NCBI GenBank assembly: GCA_030998225.1
Contig: JAPYXD010000522.1
Location: 124,001-188,000 of the forward strand
Length of the DNA stretch: 64,000 bases
Direction of reading: 5' to 3'
Source of the DNA: Diplolepis rosae
Taxonomy: Eukaryota > Arthropoda > Insecta > Hymenoptera > Diplolepididae
The position numbers were made by a program, and so were the translations under genes. Of the stretch, positions 12,001-20,687 are shown in pieces (the stretch's first letter is position 1; the number at the start of each line of letters is the position of its first letter). Under the pieces are notes generated by a model. That model was not told the origin of the DNA. It did no database searches and saw only the letters and a list, made by a program, of their open reading frames with translations.

Positions 12001-13361
12001 ATATTATCAAACGATACGACACAGATTTAAGTCCTCATCAGTGAGAATTTATTTCTATAAAAAATACAAAGGAATAAACTTAAAAAATTTGCACGTGTGA
12101 CAGATGAAAATTCTGTTGAAAAATGATATCAAAGAATTGCAAGTGCAAAATACAAAATTTTATAAGTTTCTTCTTTTGCATTTTTATAGAAATAAATTCT
12201 CACTAATGAGGACTCCAATCTGAGTCGAAGCGTTTGAAAATATTAAACTTTCAGTTACATTTTTTGTAGACCCTAAAGCCAACTAAGAACATCAACGATA
12301 TTTGAATATTATAATAAATATAACTTGACAACTAAATGATTCCGAATTCATCATGTAATTCATTGAATATGAAATTTAGTAGTATTTATCATTAATTATT
12401 ATTTAACATTTTAAATTGACACTTATATTTTAATATCAAAAATTTACTTCTAAAATGGTTTTTCATTATTTTTATTTACGGTTTCTTTTTGCACTTAACA
12501 CTTCTTCGTATATTTGGTTTTGAATTGAAAATGTTTTATGTCACAATACCTTAAATTTTTCCTTTTCAAAGCATATATCTCCTGTTTTGCTTCCAGCACG
12601 TGCTCATACATTTTCCTTGTAGGTTCGTCCAGCTCTCTATTCTTCCAAATCAAGCGTTTGCATCCTTTTCATTTCAGCCCTTCTGTAGAGCTTGCTGCAT
12701 TCTCAATCTCATTGACATCACTTCTATCAATTTCCTCATTTCCTGTCTCACCCTCGGTTATGATTTCTTCAGAAAATACAGATTCTCTTATGGAATCTGT
12801 GCCAGGTGTAATATCTTCCGCTTCTCTTGCTAAAGAACTTTCTTCTGTCAATTTATTTTTCGATGACTTCGGAGTCGATGTTGGATCATCTCTTACAGCT
12901 ACAAGAGAGCTTCGTCTTAAGGAGGCACCACCTGGTGATTTGGAAATCCAATTTCGATAGGTGACAGGCGAAAAATCAGACTTCGATGGAGTTAACTTTG
13001 TTTCACGTGAAGGACTTGATTGTTCTACTACATCAAATTCATCAGCATCGTCACCCTCATCTGACGAAACACTCTCAATGTTTTCAGGCAACAGCAACGA
13101 AGGCACTGCACCTTGCTTCAACTTTCGCACTGAACCACACCAATAATCTGTTGTTTTAAAATGTTTGTAACAAATAACGAACCGTTTCAGAAGAACCTCT
13201 TTATAGGTTAGGTTTTGCAATGCCACATTTCCCGACAATTTTATCCACTTTTGACCCGCACTTTCGTCTTTCGGAAATCGGTGGTAGTGTTCGTGGCGAC
13301 TTGACCCACAAGATATCACACAGCAGCTCTGCTTATCCTTTGACTGTCTCGGCATTTTCAC
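7719..13361 (-). CDS. P-2 transposase (THAP9/P-superfamily), four exons, one in-frame TGA
   Basis: DNA-cutting transposase of the P superfamily. Predicted exons on the minus strand are 12550-13361, 10567-11285, 10151-10486 and 7719-9031. All three introns have GT-AG ends and every junction keeps phase; the total is 3180 nt, 1060 codons with the stop. The N-terminus is a THAP zinc domain. Next come a basic coiled coil (about 12560-12650), the block RRYTPDERLLCISIYKKSAA, and the RNase H-like core with WDEAALK and VCDQGSSN as likely catalytic acids. DPPHLLKCMRNN follows, then NQDPLENFFGLVR with the final acidic residue. The start ATG at 13361 is just upstream of the THAP cysteines. The only defect seen is TGA at codon 231 (12669-12671), after which the frame stays open. 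The gene may be a fresh pseudogene, may carry a base error, or may express a THAP-only protein. Splicing is inferred. Confidence 0.85.
9509..10119. repeat. Fold-back MITE in intron 3 of the P-2 gene
   Basis: Left arm taattatgaagaagataacg (9509 on) matches the right arm read inward from 10119 over about 110 bp. TA borders suggest a Tc1/mariner-type insertion. The core is an AT-rich tract of ataaataattaat units. Each arm contains a CTGATGA-GCTTC-loop-GAAGC-GAAA motif that resembles a hammerhead ribozyme core; see findings. Confidence 0.75.
10151..10486 (-). CDS. P-2 transposase exon 3
   Basis: The acceptor TTTTACAG precedes codon completion GAT-TGG. The exon encodes DQVEFVPLYDPPHLLKCMRN, the family's conserved D-PHL-K motif, then an insertion-like helical region and KVKLMMQVFSKIGAGFIELL. 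The donor is AAAG|GTATTG at 10150. The exon joins exon 4 in phase. Confidence 0.85.
10567..11285 (-). CDS. P-2 transposase exon 2 (first half of catalytic core)
   Basis: The acceptor TACGTAG lies at 11286 and the donor AAGG|GTAAGA at 10566. The exon encodes the linker YTNRMRKLSDN, then GGRRYTPDERLLCISIYKKS, LPLPTPRRLRQVL, VCILMWDEAALKL (first catalytic Asp), TLVFMLRGIKSGWKIPL, and IIAASVCDQGSSN (second catalytic Asp). Residue spacing matches P-superfamily transposases. Confidence 0.87.
11548..11824. repeat. Palindromic MITE in intron 1 of the P-2 gene
   Basis: Left arm gggcatgtctcacatgggtc (from 11548) is answered by the right arm ending ccccagtgtgacatgcc near 11824. Arms pair imperfectly over about 80 bp with an AT-rich centre. 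No coding potential is seen. Confidence 0.7.
11933..12310. repeat. Second palindromic MITE in intron 1 of the P-2 gene
   Basis: Left arm aatattcaaatatcgttgat with ggctttagggtcc is mirrored by gaccctaaagcc and atcaacgatatttgaatatt at the right. The arms are about 125 bp with high identity. A fragment with the same ggaccctaaagccaa core occurs near 37777-37800. Confidence 0.75.
12550..13361 (-). CDS. P-2 transposase exon 1: THAP DNA-binding domain
   Basis: Codons 1-90 hold a C2CH THAP zinc finger: CCVISCG, HYHRFPKD, a Trp in QKWIKL, CYKHF, and a closing AVPSLLLP. A long acidic Ser/Thr-rich linker follows. After the in-frame TGA at 12669-12671 the frame continues with KRLIWKNRELDEPTRKMYEH, a charged coiled coil like the dimerisation segment after the THAP domain in P transposases. 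The donor TTTAAG|GTATTG is at 12549. Translation stopping at the TGA would give a 230-residue THAP-plus-linker protein. Confidence 0.88.
12669..12671 (-). other. In-frame TGA interrupting the P-2 transposase
   Basis: This is the single stop in an otherwise open, phase-consistent 1059-codon spliced frame. Its context is AAA-TGA-AAA, not a recognised readthrough context. It falls exactly between the THAP-linker and coiled-coil modules. Confidence 0.85.
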
Positions 13362-13617
13362 GGATTTTCACTTTTTATCACTTCCGTGCTGTCAATCACA
13401 AAATTTGAAACGAATATGGCAGAATATGGCGTCTGCGCGAAAAAGAACAAGAGAGTGCAGAGTGCAAGCAGAGTAAGAATGATGGGTGCACACATCGGGC
13501 AGGGGAGTGAGAAGTAAGGAGGGGTTAGATGCCAGCGCCATCTCACCACCGCACAAAAAGGACCAGATTATGTTTGGTCAACCCCATCCATTAGAGTTTC
13601 CACGGCCTGGTCTTTTC

Positions 13618-13824
13618 CACGGCCGCATTCCGCTTTTATAGCGTTTCGCGTCCTATCCCCACCGTGGATACCGCGTAGCGCGTGGGGGACGCGACTCGCG
13701 GGTGGGAGGCGCGCGCTTGCGCCATACTTCCGCGCCTGTGCTTAGACTACTCTGCTCTTTCGACCTGCACGGTGGCGAGCTTGGTTGCCGTTCGGTAGGG
13801 GCCTCGCATAGCCCGAGGGTTACA
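13618..13824 (-). repeat. Ty3-1 3' LTR, proximal portion (207 bp)
   Basis: Continues the 3' LTR after the P-2 insert and matches 19850-20056 with about 9 substitutions. It ends GGGTTACA on the plus strand, the LTR 5' end in the element's own orientation. The GC-rich tract gcgtggggg... is shared by both LTRs. Confidence 0.92.
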
Positions 13825-13842
13825 ACTGCCCCCCAAAATTTT
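13825..13842 (-). promoter_or_regulatory. Ty3-1 polypurine tract
   Basis: Read on the minus strand, AAAATTTTGGGGGGCAGT abuts the start of the 3' LTR (TGTAACCC). This is the expected position for the plus-strand primer of an LTR retrotransposon. Confidence 0.8.
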
Positions 13843-14113
13843 CCTGCTGTTAATGTTTCTTCTTGCCTTTACACTGATTTCTTTTAATTGTGACAGTTCT
13901 CTAATCACAGTGACTGCTATTTTCGATGTTCCCCCACATTGTGTATACACACTCCTGTGTGTATCTCTGAGCTCAGTCTAAGTGGATATTTCTGGCATTT
14001 TCCTTCTCTTTGATTTTCACTTTGCTTTTTTTTTCCTTATTGTTTCCACTGGTGTCGTGGGGAAAACTGACGCCTTTCTTTACTTTCACTTTTCTAATGT
14101 TTTTCCTGATGAT

Positions 14114-15263
14114 TCATCCTCTCTTCTCTCCCCCTCTTCCTTCAGATACCCCCACTCCTGCTGCATCGCCTGTGAGGTACGGCTTCAGATCCACTGCATG
14201 GAACTGCCCCCTCTCCCGATCAGTCTTCAAGTTACTGAGTATATAGGTGTTTCGTGCGATTCTCTTCTTTACCTTGTAGGGTCCTTCATAAAGGGATAGG
14301 AACTTCGCTAACTTACTGGTAGCCGCATTGGACACATTACAGGCCTTTACCAGCACAAGATCTCTAGGTTAGAAGGTAAGTCAACTTCTGTCTTTGTTTA
14401 TTCTCGCATTCCTTCTTTCTCCTTTTGTTTTGATTCGTTCCCTGATGATGCGAGTCAGTTCAGTCTTGTTATTTATATTTTTATTGATTTCCATTTTTGG
14501 GATCCACTTTTCCCATATTCTAACTGGCTTTTCTCCTCGTAATGCTTCATGGGGTGTGGTTTCTATTGTATCATGATATGACTCGTTAAATATGGTCTCT
14601 ATTTCTTCTATGCAATTATACCAAGTGTGATGTTTGTCTTCTGGTAAGAGTGTTCTAAAGCACCTTGCCAGTTCTCGGTTGACTCTTTCTACCATATTTG
14701 CTTTTGGATGTCTTATTGAGGTTAGAATCATCTTTATATTTTTATCGCTTAGTGCTTCCTTCCATTTTTTGCATGTGAATTGCGTCCCTCTATCTGTCAG
14801 TATTTTCTGTGGCTTTCCTGCACTATCGATGAATTCATCCACTTTTCTAATGGTTGCCTTACAGGTGGCTCTTTTTAGAGGATATAGTTTTGTATATTTA
14901 GTGAATGTATCGATCATTACCAGGATATACTCATAGCCGTATTTTTTTTCACTAGGGGTCCAAAAAAATCGATAGATAACAACTCCAGTGGTTCTTCCGG
15001 CTGTACAGATTCCTGGATGATTGCATTGGCATTGTTGTAGCTTTATTCCTTTGACATGAGTCGCAGGTGCTTAATATTTGTCGAATTATTTTTGCCATAT
15101 GTGGGTAGTAAAAATGTTCCTTGATAATTTTGTGATTTTTATCTGTTCCAGTGTGTCCATAGCCTATGTGGCACTCCCAGATCAACATTTTTAGTGTGTT
15201 GATTGGTAAATATATTCTTTCTTCTCCTTGTGTTGTCTTTTGATATAATATTCCTTTATTCAT
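14114..15263 (-). pseudogene. Ty3-1 integrase region, frameshifted
   Basis: Inserts the cDNA into the host genome. An HHCC zinc-binding motif is seen at about 15055-15190 (GHTG...H...CDSCQRNK). The first catalytic Asp is in LSIDFFGP (about 14965), the second in TDRGTQF (about 14800), and the Glu in ANMVERVNREL (about 14690). The C-terminal part reads LSLYEGPYKVKKR (about 14290) and RERGQFHAVDLKPYL. The D,D,E triad is all present, but the reading frame breaks around 14940-15030, one break being an A-run at 14942-14949 that is one base short. It ends at a stop at 14114. Confidence 0.82.
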
Positions 15264-15391
15264 TTTAAAACCGAGAGGTTAATTTTCCTCCCTCATCTAA
15301 TGATTGGATGGTTTGATTTATTCGTGTATCTTCTCGTTGGAATTGCTGTATGTTCTTAAGATTATTTTCCAGTTCCTTTGAACATTGGTAT

Positions 15392-15972
15392 TTAAGTGCG
15401 TTTATGTATATTTGTATTGTATCCTTTTTCTTTCTTTTCCCAGTTCTTCTCTGGGTGTTGTCGGCTGAGGACGTCTGCTGCTACATTATCTTTCCCAAGA
15501 CAGTGTTCCATTGTGATATTATAATCTTGTATCGCTAGTATCCAACGTGTTAGCCGTGTATTTACGAATTTACATGTTCGCAGGAAGGTAAGTGCCATGT
15601 GATCCGTTCGATTAATAATTTGAGCTCCCTGTAGGTAAGTCCGAAATTTCTGTAAAGCCCATACGATTGCCAAGAGCTCTTTTTCTGTGGTGAAGTATGA
15701 TATTTCAGGACCTTTAAGGGTTCTAATGGCCAGTGTGATGATTTTTTTCTCTTGTCTGTCATTTTTTTTATATAATACGGCCCCAAGTGCGTAGTTATTT
15801 GCGTCCGTTTCCAAGGTAGTATGGTTTCTTCGGATCTGGAAAGTATAGCGTCGTCGCATTGCTGAAAAGTTTCTTCACTCTATCAATATAGCACTGGGTA
15901 TTTTCATCCCATTTCCATGGTACTCCCTTTTTTATTAGATGCAATAGTGGGACTGTTTCTTCTGCGTGTTTA
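15392..15972 (-). pseudogene. Ty3-1 RNase H domain, frameshifted
   Basis: Removes the RNA strand during reverse transcription. Visible motifs are LETDANNYALGAVLY, EKELLAIVWALQKFRTYL, RTDHMALTFL, RLTRWILAIQDY and KDNVAADVLSR, in family order. The connection from the RT frame (ending at 15973) to this frame needs two shifts, near 15970 and 15800. Confidence 0.82.
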
Positions 15973-16701
15973 CTACTGAATTTTTGAGTAAAAATTTATG
16001 AGTCCTAGAAATCCTCTCAGTTGTTTGACATTTCTGGGTGCCGGAAAATCAGCACTTCCTTGTATCTTGTCAGGATCTGGTTTGATTCCATCTGTTGTTA
16101 GAATAAAACCTAAAAATTTGGTCTCCTTTTTAAAGAAATGTGATTTATTCAAATTGAGTGTTAAATTATTTCTTTCTAATCGTGTTAGGATCTCCTCCAG
16201 GTGTTCGAGGTGTTGCTGCGTTAACTCTGAGGTTATGAGAGTGTCATCCACGAAGGAAATAATGTGATCCCCGATCCCTTGTAAGGCCTTGTCTAGACCT
16301 CTCACTAATGCTGCGGTGCTCGTCTTCAAACCAAAAGGTACTACATTGAATTCATAGCTCTTTCCTCTGTGTTGAAATGCTGTGTATTGCTTAGAGTTGT
16401 TTTCGAGTGGTACTTGCCAGAAACTGCTCGTCATATCTAAGCTTGACATGACTTTCGTTCCTTTACATTTTTGAAACAGAATTTCTGCTGGTTCTGGGCA
16501 TTCCCAGTCTTTTATTAATATCTCGTTTAATTTCCTAGCATCTAGGCATAATCTGATCGTGCCATCTTTTTTTATTACTGGTACGATCAGGTTGATATAC
16601 GAGCTATTTGATCGTTGGATGATTCCCATATCTAGCATTCTTTTTATTTCTTCGTCTACTTTATCACGATACGCCATTGGTACCGGATAGCTTCGCCCCA
16701 T
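15973..16701 (-). pseudogene. Ty3-1 reverse transcriptase domain
   Basis: An open stretch of 242 codons holds nearly the whole RT palm and fingers: YPVPMAYRDKV, IKKDGTIRLCLDARKLN, SSLDMTSSFWQVPL, FGLKTSTAALVRGLD, the catalytic FVDDTLI in place of YVDD, KSHFFKKETKFLGF and LRGFLGLINFYS. It is the best-preserved part of this pol, and very close in sequence to the Ty3-2 RT at 60402-62369. A -1 shift at about 16702 separates it from the upstream protease and linker frame. Confidence 0.87.
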
Positions 16702-17461
16702 GAAAGGTTGATTTTCCTTTTATTCGTAGAACATGCTGGTATGTTTTTAATCTGCCTGGTTCCTTTCTAAATACTGCTTTGTGTCTCCATAGGATGTCTT
16801 CCAGTTTTTTTACTTCCAGGTTTGTGGGATTTATTTCTTCCACCTTTGCTTTAATTTCATTTCTGTCTATTTCTGCCTCATACTTTCCTGTTTGTATTCA
16901 ATTCAATACTTGGTTTGTTTCTCTAAGTGTTGTTGTTGCTTCTTCATTTATAATTCTGATCGATGGTTTCCCTTCCAGATGAGGAAAGGATATCGTTTTG
17001 TTGTCCAAGTCGATGTGGCTTCTAAATTCGTCAATGCAGGATCTCGATAACTTAGGAACCACCAGGAAAACGACTTGAATCACATGGCTTGGTAGCTGAA
17101 TATCTGCATACATTTGCTTATTTAACCTGATTGCTTTTCCTTCAAGAGGGCCCATCAGAGTCACCCCGTTGATCGGTAGTGTTGGATATTCTTGTAATCT
17201 CTCTTTGTTTCTGTTGACAAACTCCTCTGATATACATGTCACCTCGGCTCCTGTGTCTATTAGGGCTGTGGTGAGAATACCTCCGATAAGGATATTTGCC
17301 ACATAACATTTGGAACGTTTCTTTGCTCCCATTTCTCCTGTTTCTTCCAGTAGTTCATCTCTTGGTTGTTGTAGCATATTGGTGTGGACCACGATTTCTG
17401 GTGCCACGTCTATTTGTTGAACCTCATTATTGTTTATAGGCGCCGCTGATACTCGTTTCCC
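16702..17461 (-). pseudogene. Ty3-1 aspartic protease and RT linker (pol start)
   Basis: Entered from gag by -1 frameshifting at 17455-17461, this frame encodes a retropepsin with ALIDTGAEVTCIS (active site, about 17255). A protease-like flap and tail follow (VVFLVVPKL, about 17070). An in-frame TGA at 16898-16900 interrupts the linker toward RT, after which EYEAEIDRNE-type sequence resumes in the same frame. Gag and protease processing would take place in the virus-like particle. Confidence 0.82.
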
Positions 17462-18783
17462 GATTCCATATCTGGATTGTTTTTTTCTTGAATATTTTCC
17501 TGTAAGCTCTGTGGTTCTACTTCAATATTTCTTATTTGATGTGTTGTTCTTGGGTTTTCTCTCCATGGTCTATTATCCATTGGTTGGTTATTCCTGTAAG
17601 TGTCTCTACCGGTGTTTCGTTCTACATTTTTCTCTCGATGGTTTCCGTAGTTCCCATGTGCGTTCCTTGGCCAGGATGATATATTTGAATGCTGAGGAGG
17701 ATGTCTCCCTTTATCTTGGAAATCTCCTCTCGTCTGTGTTCTCCATGATGGCGATATCGTGGGTTGATTTCTTGAGAATTCATTCCTAATTCCATCATGC
17801 ATCTTCTTTTCCCTTTCTCTTCTGTCGTTCATATTGATGGGGCCTATCCTGTCAAAGTTTTCCAAAAATTCTACCAGATCATTAATATCGTCTATTCCTC
17901 GGCCTATGATTGCATATTTGATTTCCTCATTGTAATGCCTCGCGAGTTTCTAAATGATTTCCTTGGAGGACATTATGGGTCTCAGTTCTTTGGCTTCCGC
18001 ATATAGACGGATTGCATACTCGGCTCTGGATCCAATTTTTCCTTCTTGGTGCGATCCAAACTCCATTCTTATTCTGAGTTCGTGCTGTGCTTGCTCGTTC
18101 CAGTATCTTCGTAGGAACTTGTTCAGGAATGTTGGGAAGTTATTCACCTCGTCCTTAATAATTTGCCACCAATCTCCAGGTGGTCCCGTTAGTGATCTCT
18201 CGATGAGGTAGTGTGGGTCGCTGTCTCTGGGATTCACTGCTCCCCAATATTGTTTTAATTGATTGATGTATCGAATCGGACTCGTATCCCCTCGGAATTC
18301 CGGGAGTATATATTTTATGTTGGAATTCCTTTCCAGCCCTCTATTTTCTTCCCTCCTTTCTCCTTCAGCATTCAATCTTTCCGTGATCCTGGTTTGTTGA
18401 GCTTCCAATCTGCCAAATTGCGTCTCTATCCTGTTATTCCTTTCTTCCAAGGCTTGTATAATTTCTGTAGCGGCCTCCAGTGATCTGTTGATTCCTGCTT
18501 CCATTGTAACTAATTTTTTTTGCAGACCTCTGTCTCTTTCTGTTTCTAGCTTCTCTTTTCTATTTCTTTCTTCTTCTAGCATTTTTTTCACCCTTTTCTC
18601 CAACTCTTCCAGCTTCTTTGTTAGGGCTTCTGAGAATTCCTCACCTCTATGAGTCGTCTGCCCCCCGAAATCCATATTGATTGCTGCTTCACTACTTTCC
18701 GTTGTTTCTGTCAAGGTTCTATCTAGATCTCCTTCTGCGTATTCGATGCCACTCGTTGCCGATCGTAGACCCTGACGACTCAT
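17434..18783 (-). pseudogene. Ty3-1 Gag, one in-frame stop
   Basis: Structural protein of the particle. The frame is 450 codons from ATG 18783-18781 to TAA 17434, with one in-frame TAG at 17950-17952. Layout: a low-complexity N-terminus; a long coiled coil (codons about 50-150); a Ty3-type capsid core with YILPEFRGD, PPGDWWQIIKDE, RRYWNEQAQHEL and GSRAEYAIRLYAEAKELRP; then an Arg/Asn-rich C-terminal tail in place of a CCHC zinc knuckle. The capsid core matches the Ty3-2 Gag closely (for example RAEYAI--AK-LRP). It overlaps pol at a GGGAAAC slippery site 20 nt before the stop. Confidence 0.85.
17455..17461 (-). promoter_or_regulatory. -1 ribosomal frameshift slippery site GGGAAAC (Ty3-1)
   Basis: In the gag frame the heptamer reads G GGA AAC, an X XXY YYZ slip site. 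Shifting back one base gives GGG AAA, which enters the open protease frame leading to DTGAEVTCIS. The gag stop TAA lies at 17434-17436. The identical heptamer in the same register occurs in Ty3-2 at 62618-62624. Confidence 0.75.
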
Positions 18784-19073
18784 TATGGATTATTTCATAT
18801 GTTTGAAGTCCTGTTCTATTATTTGCACCTTCACTTACACTCACTTCTTGCTTTTTCCATTTGCTGTACTTTTTATTTTATTTAAATGTTTGTCCAAGTC
18901 TTTCATGCCGTTTGGTACATATTTCCTACTAGTCGGAGGTTGCAAATACGCTCTGCGAAACGGTATCTGACCATTAAATAAATCTAGAGGGTTCATTTTT
19001 TTATTTTTTATTATATCTTAACTACTACCCATTCTGTCCCTTCTGCGTTCTTATCTCTCTTTCAACTCCTCGT

Positions 19074-19092
19074 GCTCCACGTTGTGCGCCAA
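19074..19092 (-). promoter_or_regulatory. Ty3-1 primer-binding site
   Basis: Immediately downstream of the 5' LTR the minus strand reads TTGGCGCACAACGTGGAGC. TGG after the LTR is the expected complement of a tRNA 3' CCA. The string resembles primer sites of the tRNA-Lys type (TGGCGCCCAACGTGG) with mismatches, but the tRNA is not certain. Confidence 0.7.
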
Positions 19093-20056
19093 TGTAACTT
19101 TTTTGATTTCTTTTTTATTTAACTTTTAAATAAAATAATCTTTAAATTTGGAGTTCACATACTGGAGGAGAAATAAGAACGATTCAGGATGTGGTTTATC
19201 TAATTTAATGGATTTTATACTACATCGATTTTCCCTTTACAAGAAATTTTATTCATCAGTATTACCTGAGTTATTAAAGGAGGGAAAATCGATCTACTCT
19301 ACGAATTATGCCTTAAAATTGCTTTCTATTTACCCCAGATAAAATCTTTAATTATATATTTATTTTCGTTGGATTTTTGTTAAGATACAAAGAAAAAGAT
19401 CCTCTATTTTCTAAACTTAATCAAGTGGAGACAATTATTATTCCTTTCTCTCTCCGATGACACGATATAATACAAGTTCAATATAAGGTCTGATTGCTTT
19501 CGAGACAAGCAGTTCTATCTTCTTTGATTTCACAAGAGTGACCGTAAGCATTGATTGTTCGAAATATTTATCAATGAATGTAAAAATTCATTGATGAAAT
19601 TCTTTCCTAACAATCGTAGGAATCCTGAGCGCAGAACTCGATATTCGAGGAGAAACCTCTCAATCTGTTCCGCGGGCCTCAAGGGTGAAACCAGTTAAAA
19701 CTCAACGGGGAGCAGAAAACTCTCAACCTGCCCTAAAAGGTCTCAGATGACAAGTTAGAACTCGTCTGAAAGCAGAAAACTTCCAGCCTGTTCTAAAATG
19801 CCACTTAGGCTGCTTATGGCTCGCTTGCGAGCCGCCAGAATGGCTTTTCCACAGCCGCATTCCGCTTTTATAGCGTTTCGCGTCCTATCCCCACCGCGGA
19901 TACCGCGTAGCGCGTGGGGGACGCGACTCGCGGGTGGGAGGCGCGCGCTTGCGCTCTACGTCCGCGCCTGTGCTTAGACTACTCTGCTCTTTCGACCTGC
20001 ATTGTGGCGAGCTTGGTTTGCGTTCGGTAGGGGCCTCGCATAGCCCGAGGGTTACA
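19093..20056 (-). repeat. Ty3-1 5' LTR (964 bp)
   Basis: Starts TGTAACCCTCGG and ends GTTACA on the minus strand, with 6-bp terminal inverted repeats. It is flanked by ATAC at 20057-20060. It is intact and gives the undisrupted reference (GGCTTTTC) for the P-2 target site. A short inverted motif (atttatcaatgaatgtaaaaattcattgat on the plus strand) near 19567 could form a hairpin near the transcript ends. Confidence 0.92.
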
Positions 20057-20094
20057 ATACTTAAATGGATGCATTTGATAACTGAAGTAATAAA

Positions 20095-20440
20095 TTATCG
20101 TTCGCTGACCTTGTAAAAATATGAAAAAGAGGAGCATAAAAAACATTTAAATTGTTTTAATTATGATTCTCCGATACATTTGAGTTTGAAGGTATCAAAG
20201 TTAATACAATAATTTTATTTTTTAGCGTTTAAAAGTAAAAAAACATAATACCTGTCATTAAAGGCAGTGCAGTGGTATTATACTTTTTTTTTTACTTTTT
20301 AAAGCTAAAAAATAAAATTATTGTATTAACTTTGATACCTTCAAACTCAAAATGTATCGGAGAATCATAATAAGAACAATTTAAATGTTTTTTATACTCC
20401 TGTCTTTTATATTATTACGAGGTCAACGAATGGTCAGCGA
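20095..20440. repeat. Palindromic MITE in an intron of P-1
   Basis: Left arm tcgttcgctgaccttgt... with aaaaaacatttaaattgttt is mirrored at the right (aacaatttaaatgttttt, then gaggtcaacgaatggtcagcga). The centre carries cctgtcattaaaggcagtgc. That same centre (attaaaggcagtgcagtggt and its complement) appears in the MITE at 29004-29470, so the two belong to one family. Confidence 0.7.
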
Positions 20441-20687
20441 ACGGTTAGTGAATGGTGAACGAATTCGCTAAACGTTCACTAAAAATTCAATAGGATTTTC
20501 CGGAGCCGCATTGTTTAGACTTGCAGTCATGAAAGTTGTCTGAGGCTTAAACAAGTTGTGATTCTCAAAAAATAGTAAAAATCTAACATTAACAGCAATA
20601 GTTATTGCAAAAGTGCAATGAATAACTAAATTAATATATCAATTATGTTAGTAAAAATATTTACCACTTTAAAAGGATTCATTATAC

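Larger units (their letters stand above)
5707..13609 (-). mobile_element. P-2: nearly complete P-superfamily DNA transposon inserted in the Ty3-1 LTR
   Basis: The 7.9-kb insert is flanked by a perfect 8-bp duplication GTCTTTTC (5699-5706 and 13610-13617), the length expected for P elements. The uninterrupted 5' LTR reads GGCTTTTC at this place. Terminal inverted repeats are imperfect: CAGGCTATGGAC on the left, CAGGCCGTGGAAAC on the right read inward. A 14-bp perfect inner match, TTGACCAAACATA with flanks, lies at 5740-5753 and 13567-13580. GCGCCATCT also occurs near both ends. The element carries a four-exon THAP transposase gene on the minus strand and several palindromic MITEs. hAT elements also make 8-bp duplications, but the coding content settles the family. 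Confidence 0.92.
4950..20056 (-). mobile_element. Ty3-1: Ty3/gypsy LTR retrotransposon with its 3' LTR interrupted by a P element
   Basis: The element is bounded by TGTAAC...GTTACA LTRs and flanked by the 4-bp duplication ATAC (4946-4949 and 20057-20060). Transcription is on the minus strand: 5' LTR 19093-20056, primer-binding site, gag, pro, RT, RNase H, integrase, polypurine tract, then the 3' LTR (4950-5706 plus 13618-13824). Removing the nested P-2 element restores a 3' LTR of exactly 964 bp, the same as the 5' LTR. A hand alignment finds about 30 differences between them (about 3%). It lies in an intron of P-1 between exons 20688-20846 and 4782-4910. Gag and pol are broken by stops and frameshifts, so this copy is not autonomous. 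Confidence 0.92.

Noticed and set aside
12538..13146. Plus-strand frames opposite the THAP exon
   Set aside because: Antisense shadows of the acidic Ser/Thr-rich linker of the P-2 transposase.
18783..19092. An additional gene upstream of Ty3-1 gag
   Set aside because: Only the untranslated leader with the primer-binding site; the plus-strand frame at 18785-18970 is not coding-like.
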